64,000 nt of DNA from Branchiostoma floridae (lineage: Eukaryota; Chordata; Leptocardii; Amphioxiformes; Branchiostomatidae), in the NCBI RefSeq assembly GCF_000003815.2, contig NC_049986.1:15829496-15893495 (forward strand). The letters run 5' to 3'. The notes below the pieces were generated by a model. The model was not told where the DNA came from. It did not search any database and worked only from the letters and a program-made list of their open reading frames with translations. Below, one piece after another: positions 58,137 to 64,000 of this stretch. The position numbers and the translations under genes are program-made. Position 1 is the stretch's first letter, and each line of letters starts with the position of its first letter.

Positions 58137-58865
58137 AAGGTTACTCCAGTTCGTCTGGCGTACACCCACGTCATCAGAGCCAAACTAAACGGAACGGTGA
58201 TGGGTTCTGTTACACTCTGGCAATAAGCACCCATAATTTCACCATTGGCAGGCCCATTCATTACACCGTATCTCAGCCATCGGCTGCCGGCTGCCGTGAA
58301 AGCTGAATTCTCCAATCCCATCGCATGGTGAGATCACACACTGAAAAATTGCCATTCTCACAACAAAGTGGGGGAGGATGCTAGCCATGCCAGATCAACA
58401 GCTTTAAAGCTTCAAATATAAAAAGTTTAACGAACCTGCAGGCTACATATTGTATTCAGTGATGGCAGAGGATACCAGAGGTGGTAGAAAAACAATCCTG
58501 TCAGCTTTTTTCCTTCGTAAATTTCTTTCACTACTATTAAAAGGCCACACTGATGTGATTATTTGGGTGACATGCACATGCATGAAATTTTGAACATTTC
58601 CAAAATATATTTTTCTATACTGTAAATTGTACAAAACAGCTATAAAATCAGAATGCCGTCAACTGAAAAAAAATGTCAGAAAACGGATTCTAATGTTAAA
58701 TATCCAATTACAAAGTAAAAGAGGAAGACTTGAAAGAGAAGGCAACTTTTTTTTTTGACAAACTTTTTTTATTCGCATGCTTACATCAGTTTTGGGATTC
58801 GAGAGGATGTCATCCATATCATGAACTACAGAAAGGAATTAAAACTATTTAAAAGCAATTTTTCT

Positions 58866-59271
58866 TCCTTCCTAAATCAGCGTTAATCTTCGAAGAGATA
58901 TCAAATACCTAAGTTAAGCCGAGCGCATATCATCATAGGTTACCCTGTACATGTGACCTGACACTAAAGTTAACGTTCTTACTTTCAGAAATAAGTTCAT
59001 TCCACAATTTGACGTCCATGTAGGAACAGAACAAAATCTGAGTGTCACTCACTAACTCATTATCCATTGTTTGATTATACTGCTTTAGTTCCTTCCTAGA
59101 TCAGTGTCAATCTTCAAATAGATATCAAATACATGACATGTACCTTAAAGAAGAGCGCATATCATCTTAGGTTACCCTGTTCAATATGATTGACACTAAT
59201 GTTCTTACTCTCTGAAATCAGTTCATTCCACAGTTTGACGTCCATGCAGGTACAGAACGAAATCTGAGTGT
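58866..59271. repeat. Direct duplication, about 225-bp period
   Basis: Copies at 58866-59043 and 59091-59271 share GAGATATCAAATAC, GAGCGCATATCATC, AGGTTACCCTGT, GTTCATTCCACA-TTTGACGTCCATG and AAATCTGAGTGT. Confidence 0.85.
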
Positions 59272-59491
59272 GTGGCCAATTATATGAACCTACTGTGTGC
59301 CACAGGGAACTTCATTTCTCTTCATCACAACTCACTTCCTGTGAATCAATACATGTGTTATTTTGACGGAAGGTGCGGGTCTATTGCTCCGGTTGTGGCT
59401 GCAATAATCATATTTAACAGCTTGACGTCCCACGCTTGCTTCACAGAATGGGTACAGTGAAACCAGATTAGATTCAGCTCTGTGATGTATC

Positions 59492-59703
59492 TACTGTAAA
59501 TGCATTTAAGTTTGCGGAGATTTAATTTCGCAGTAATGGGAAAATGGACTTATCGCAGTGGTTTTCATTTCACAGTAGCACCATGCACTGTAGTCTCTTA
59601 CTGTCATGGAAAAATGTTCCCGGAAGTTTTTAATTCGCGGTGAAGCAGCCACCGCGATGACCGCGAACATTTAACCACCGCCAAAGTTTCTACATTTACA
59701 GTA
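59492..59703 (+). mobile_element. MITE, TACTGTAAATGCA family, copy 5
   Basis: Well preserved: TACTGTAAATGCATTTAAGT to TTTCTACATTTACAGTA, 212 bp, same orientation and near-identical core (GCACCATGCACTGTAGTCTC) as the copy at 3229. Confidence 0.9.
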
Positions 59704-60430
59704 TTTTATCCATTTCTTAAAATCTTCTTTCACGTTACTTGATAGAGTAGTAACATTTTCTGTCGGATTACGGATGTCCGTCTGCCAACAAAATCCTTAG
59801 CAGGGAAGGGCTGTACCGACTCCACTTATACCAGCTCTGGCCATCCTTTATTTGTAACTAATTAGTACCCAGAGATCCTTCTCTTCCGTTCTTACCAAAA
59901 TTAATTTAACCTAGCTCAGCAAGCTCCTTCCAATTAGGGAGCTCCCTGGGGAGTTCATCTAACCAGCTAGTCTATGGACTATAAAACATAGCGAGGGTGT
60001 AATTCTGTAATGCTGCAGTACTTGAGAAACCAGCTAGGGGGCCTAAAGTCACCATGGTTTATTGGTACCTCAGTCAGTAACTACCAACATATCAAAATTC
60101 ATACAAATATCCATCAACACAATCTTGACTTTTGCTGCAAACATACAAGAAATGAAACCTAAAAACAGTAGTTCTTATTGGAGCTACATTGTAAATGCCC
60201 CACAGCGTTTCAACTAATGAAAAACGTCACTTGTACAAAACCTGATAGAAATGAACCCTACAATGTAAAAACAGTAGTTCTCACCAGAGCTAAATTATGC
60301 CCCATGGCGTTTCCACCAGTGAAAAAACGTCACTTATTTTTATAATGTATTCCAAATGCGAGACCAGATTACTCATACATAGCTGTACTGTTATCGATAA
60401 TGTTTTGTTGTTGTTTTGTATGTAGCCTCT

Positions 60431-60495
60431 ATAACTAATAGCTATACAGACAATAGTACTAAGTTAGTACTATTGTCTGTATAGCTATTAGTTAT
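60431..60495. repeat. Perfect palindrome, 30-bp arms, 5-bp spacer
   Basis: 60431-60460 (ATAACTAATAGCTATACAGA, then CAATAGTACT) is the exact reverse complement of 60466-60495, with spacer AAGTT. Could be a MITE core, a cruciform site or a hairpin RNA if transcribed; no flanking duplication is obvious. Confidence 0.95.
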
Positions 60496-60499
60496 TAGT

Positions 60500-60560
60500 T
60501 GCCATACATTGTACCTTGTGCGATTGTTGAGCAAATAAAATTCATTCATTCATTCATTCT
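60500..60560. mobile_element. Retroposon 3' tail with (ATTC)n
   Basis: CCATACATTGTACCTTGTGC, GATTGTTGAGCAAATAAAAT then five ATTC units. A diverged copy of the pre-tail (CCATACTTTGTACCTTGTAC) is at 27549. No coding part of a LINE is visible. Confidence 0.55.
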
Positions 60561-61672
60561 TCTACAAAACCTGATTATTTATAAGGAAGCAAGTGCTCTA
60601 ACAATCGGTTGTGACATGATGTACGTCTCGCTCCTGACTCGGAGGCTTTTCCTGGCAGGAAAATCAATACCATGTACTGTCATTTCCACAATTATCTCTA
60701 AATGATTGTTTTGCTGGGAGTATTGTGTTATGAAGTACATGTATCTCCCGAGATACCACAGATTACCATGTTCGATATGATGTGGGAACATAAGCAGGAC
60801 AAATAGTTTTCCAATCTTTTAACTTCTCCAAATGATCCTAATCAGTTATAACATACCATATTGTAATACAGCTACTGTAGCGGCGAAGAAAGCTCAAGAG
60901 AAATAAATCAATGAAAAACAATCTAAAGCGGATGCAGATATTTGATGCAAGATAAAATGCAATAAACTTGTGATAAAATTACTCTGTTGGCCAGATTTGC
61001 AAACCACACATGAATAATATTACGTATATATATGATTGTAAAACTAAATTTCCAGAACATAGAATTACTGTCATATAATCCAGAAGCACAGAAGTTTTGT
61101 CATATATAGAAAATATGACACGCTCTATTCCGTATCACCCTAGGTACCAGCCTGGCCGAGGGTCAGACAGCTGAGTTTAGAATTTTAAGTACAATGCACA
61201 GATGTGGTATTCAAATTTTTTTTACAACTGTACACATTATGCGCAGTCAAACTAGTCTACAGGAGCCTGTGTTACACCAAAAAATACAGAACAATCTGTA
61301 AGTAACATAGCATCCAACACTCTCACAGCCCCACTATGACATTAAAAAGTACTGTTGAAATGGTGGACCGCAACTAGTTCTTATATATATCTGATAAGCA
61401 CCATCAGTTGCTTCAAAATAATGCACTTATCCTGCCACCTATACTATGTACTAAGCACAATGATATCTAAACTGTATCAAGAAATACAACTGTTAATACA
61501 TGAAGTCTGCCCTGGAGAATCTCTGCATGGTGATCTAATTATAAGAAACCCATCATCTAACCACTGATTAAAGGCTGGCCCCAAACACATCAAAATGTCA
61601 TTTGAAACAGCAACAAAGGAATAACATGTGATACTTGAAGACTTCACACCAGCGTGCTATCTGAGTCACCGA

Positions 61673-61935
61673 TAGATGTCCTTTCTAACCTCAATTTGAT
61701 AAGGCCACTATGTTAGTAGGACAGTTATATAAATGTGCTTGCTATACAAAAATGCGACTTCGCACGTCCATTTCTTGCAGTGGATATACATGTATAAAGC
61801 CAGACAAATAGATGTCCTTTCTAACCTCCATTTGATAAGGTCACTATGTTAGTACTAATAGTAGGACAGTTATATAAATGTGCTTGCTATACAAAAATGC
61901 AACTACACACGTCCATTTCTTGCAGTGGAAAATAT
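61673..61935. repeat. Direct duplication, about 135-bp period
   Basis: Two close copies share TAGATGTCCTTTCTAACCTC, ATTTGATAAGG-CACTATG and ACAGTTATATAAATGTGCTT. The second copy has a small internal addition (TACTAATAG). Confidence 0.9.
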
Positions 61936-63403
61936 AAAGCCCAAGTTGTTTTTCAAAACATTCTTGCAAGTATATCAATTTTTGACTGAGACTCATATCA
62001 TCAACAATCAACTGGTAATAACAATCGTGGTATTTTTGTAAAAGTAGCTTTAAATTCTCAATCTGTCAGCTGAGGTTGACAGGGGCATTTCTTATGATGT
62101 ATCTTGGTAATAAACTTGTCAGTATTAGCTTCTGAAACCCGCATCTGGTGCAGACAATCTTTATCCTGACCTTTCTACCTGAACCTTTCCTAGTGAAATT
62201 GCAGCCAGCACAGGACTGAATGGTCTTGGGCATCTGAACTTTTGCACATCCAAATTTGAAGCTGTGCACCTAAACACCTACCTACATACCAAATCCTTGT
62301 AATACATCCAGGGGTTCTTGAGTTAAGCTGACTACAAAAATCCAGAAACATAAACAGACAGACAGACACACCCAAAACTGCATCTCATATTCTACATTTT
62401 CCATGGAGATAATAAAAATGAATTTCCAGAGTAATATCCAACAAAATTGCACCTCATATTTCAACCTCCTCACTCTCTCTCTCAGAAGAAACATCTTCAC
62501 GAGATTGGTATTGGAGAGTACATCAATGTATATTATGACAAACACGTCGTCTCATTTCAGGGCTGGCATTTACGGGTTTTCAGCAGGATACTTGATATTC
62601 CACCCACTGCCTGCAAGTCAGCTTTTTTGTAAAACCTGAGACTGGATGGAGCCCCTGTTATGAACAGTGATCATCGATGCGTTTTGCCCTCTTGAAGTGA
62701 TCTTTGCTGTAAGCTGTACCGTCAAGTCACGGATTTCTCGTCATATTATAATTCTGCCTATTCATTCACTGAAAAGGCGATGCGCTATCAACAAGCATCT
62801 ACACGTTATCTTCGTCACCCGGTGAAGTCAATAAATTATAGTCAAATAATCCAAAAGATATGGATTTTCACAAGAAAGATAAATGATAAACAAGGAAAGA
62901 CGCCAGGAGGCCCAAAATCAACCTTGATCTCTGTCTTACTGAGATCAAATCACAATCACATAATAAATATAGCAGAACTGCAAAGTTTAAAGACTTTCAC
63001 AAGGCAGCTGAGGACACACCATACATATTAAAATGTTCTGAAAGAGGGGAATCGGAAAGGTGTTAAGGTCTTGTAGGAGTTATTTTCTTGACATTTCCAC
63101 CACTTGTCATGCCCATAGTTCAATGTCATTAAATGTTCCAAACATCGACTCTAAATCTGACCCTGTCTCAGGCCAAGGCTATAGGGCTGGTCGGTTGTTG
63201 TTTATGTCTTTATGCAAGTATGCTTTGGTGAAGCTCGTGGTAAATTTTGCATGAGGCTTTTTACTCTACGCTTTGCTTCACTTCACTTTATTCTGGCAGT
63301 TTCGTCTCAGGAGCCCGTACTTTACAACAAAATACATAAAATACTGTAAAATTCAAGGCTTGGCCAGTGGGAAATAAAATAAAACACAAGAAGGGGAGCC
63401 AAA

Positions 63404-63566
63404 TTCTGTAAATGCCTCTAGGTTTGTGGAGATTTGATTTTGTGGTAGGGAGAAAACTGAGTATTCGCTGTGCATTTTAGTTGTATAAAGATGGTAGCCA
63501 GGCAGAAGACAGCACAAGAGTTTGCCATGGTTTCAAGTTCATTGCAAAAAATTAACATTAACAGTA
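63404..63566 (+). mobile_element. MITE, TACTGTAAATGCA family, copy 6 (decayed)
   Basis: Left TTCTGTAAATGCCTCTAGGT with TTTGTGGAGATTTGATTTTG, right AACATTAACAGTA; the centre is deleted or diverged. Confidence 0.65.
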
Positions 63567-64000
63567 TAACATTATAGAAAAGCATAACAGGAAAAGAATT
63601 TTTAAACTTAATTGAGGGAGTTGTTGTTTGCCTCCATTTGTCATTGTATATGGAGAATCCTAATAAATAAATAAATAAAAATAAAGGCAAGTGTGCATGC
63701 ACAACAGCATAAACATATCTGTCCTTGGTGCTGAAAAGGTGACTTGTGGAAAATTCCCTTGTTGTCTGTCAACAGTACTTTTCATAGTGTGCTTATTTTG
63801 TTGAAAAGTCTACACATGTCATGCTATGAGTGGGGTTTAACGTCATTCAGAGTCTTATGTCTCATAATTGTGTCTCTAATGACTTTTCAAGTTGTTATTA
63901 GGGAAAACTGATTAATAAGTGGAGCAGTAGCATTTGAAATGAGCATGTAACATCAACTCACATAATTCCACCAGGCGCCATAATATGAGAAAAATACATG

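Larger units (their letters stand above)
47886..64000. other. NR5B upstream flank; no supported coding gene
   Basis: About 16 kb. Contains a SINE, four MITE copies, several 135-225-bp tandem duplications, a ~150-bp satellite-like array and a perfect 30-bp-arm palindrome, each listed. No open frame resembles a known family. Unlisted stretches (about 50.7-51.6, 51.9-54.8, 55.5-57.6, 62.0-63.4 kb) hold nothing I can name. The NR5B promoter is probably here but cannot be placed. Confidence 0.55.

Noticed and set aside
57828-58226. 132-codon frame with internal repeat
   Set aside because: Entirely explained by the tandem 165-bp units; no conserved protein feature.

Overview
The window looks like a cephalochordate (amphioxus, Branchiostoma) genomic scaffold. 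It has AT-rich noncoding DNA with short GC-rich exons, abundant short palindromic DNA transposons (MITEs), tRNA-derived SINEs, many short tandem duplications, and one run of 133 Ns at 24343-24475. It is eukaryotic: the only convincing coding sequence is two split nuclear-receptor genes. No rRNA, true tRNA, CRISPR array or bacterial-type operon is visible. The species call is inference from the gene content (an NR5A and an NR5B together) and the repeat style.

Gene 1 (plus strand, 3493-10956 coding, probable 3'UTR to about 13.4 kb) is an NR5A receptor (FTZ-F1 / SF-1 / LRH-1 family). It has four coding exons joined by GT-AG introns and reads cleanly from ATG to stop: 520 residues, with an intact two-zinc-finger DBD, FTZ-F1 box, variable hinge, ligand-binding domain and AF-2 helix. 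Gene 2 (minus strand, 47885 down to 37246) is an NR5B receptor (relative of insect HR39). It has a long Pro/Ser/Gln-rich N-terminus and seven coding exons, about 839 residues if intact, ending in an AF-2 helix and a 33-residue C-terminal tail. The genes are tail to tail, with about 26.3 kb between their stop codons. They share three intron positions and phases, as expected for an old duplication. Both families are monomeric DNA-binding transcription factors that recognise extended YCAAGGYCA-type half-sites, so they may compete for or share targets.

Two points stand out. First, in both genes short tandem repeats lie on exon-intron junctions and copy splice sites together with pieces of exon. 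Upstream of the last NR5A exon this gives three acceptor-like copies whose reading frames all stop early, before AF-2. Second, in NR5B such a repeat appears to have overwritten the end of the second zinc finger. A 32-bp block matching the adjacent intron stands where 33 bp of conserved coding sequence should be, which removes the last zinc-binding cysteine and shifts the frame. This is either an assembly/haplotype artefact or a real local conversion.

Layout: 1-3012 5' flank; 3013-3416 SINE plus MITE; 3493-13384 NR5A; 13.4-37.2 kb intergenic, rich in mobile elements, including a G-run-rich nested insertion around the assembly gap; 37246-47885 NR5B; 47.9-64 kb NR5B upstream flank with tandem duplications, a ~150-bp satellite-like array, a SINE and several MITEs.
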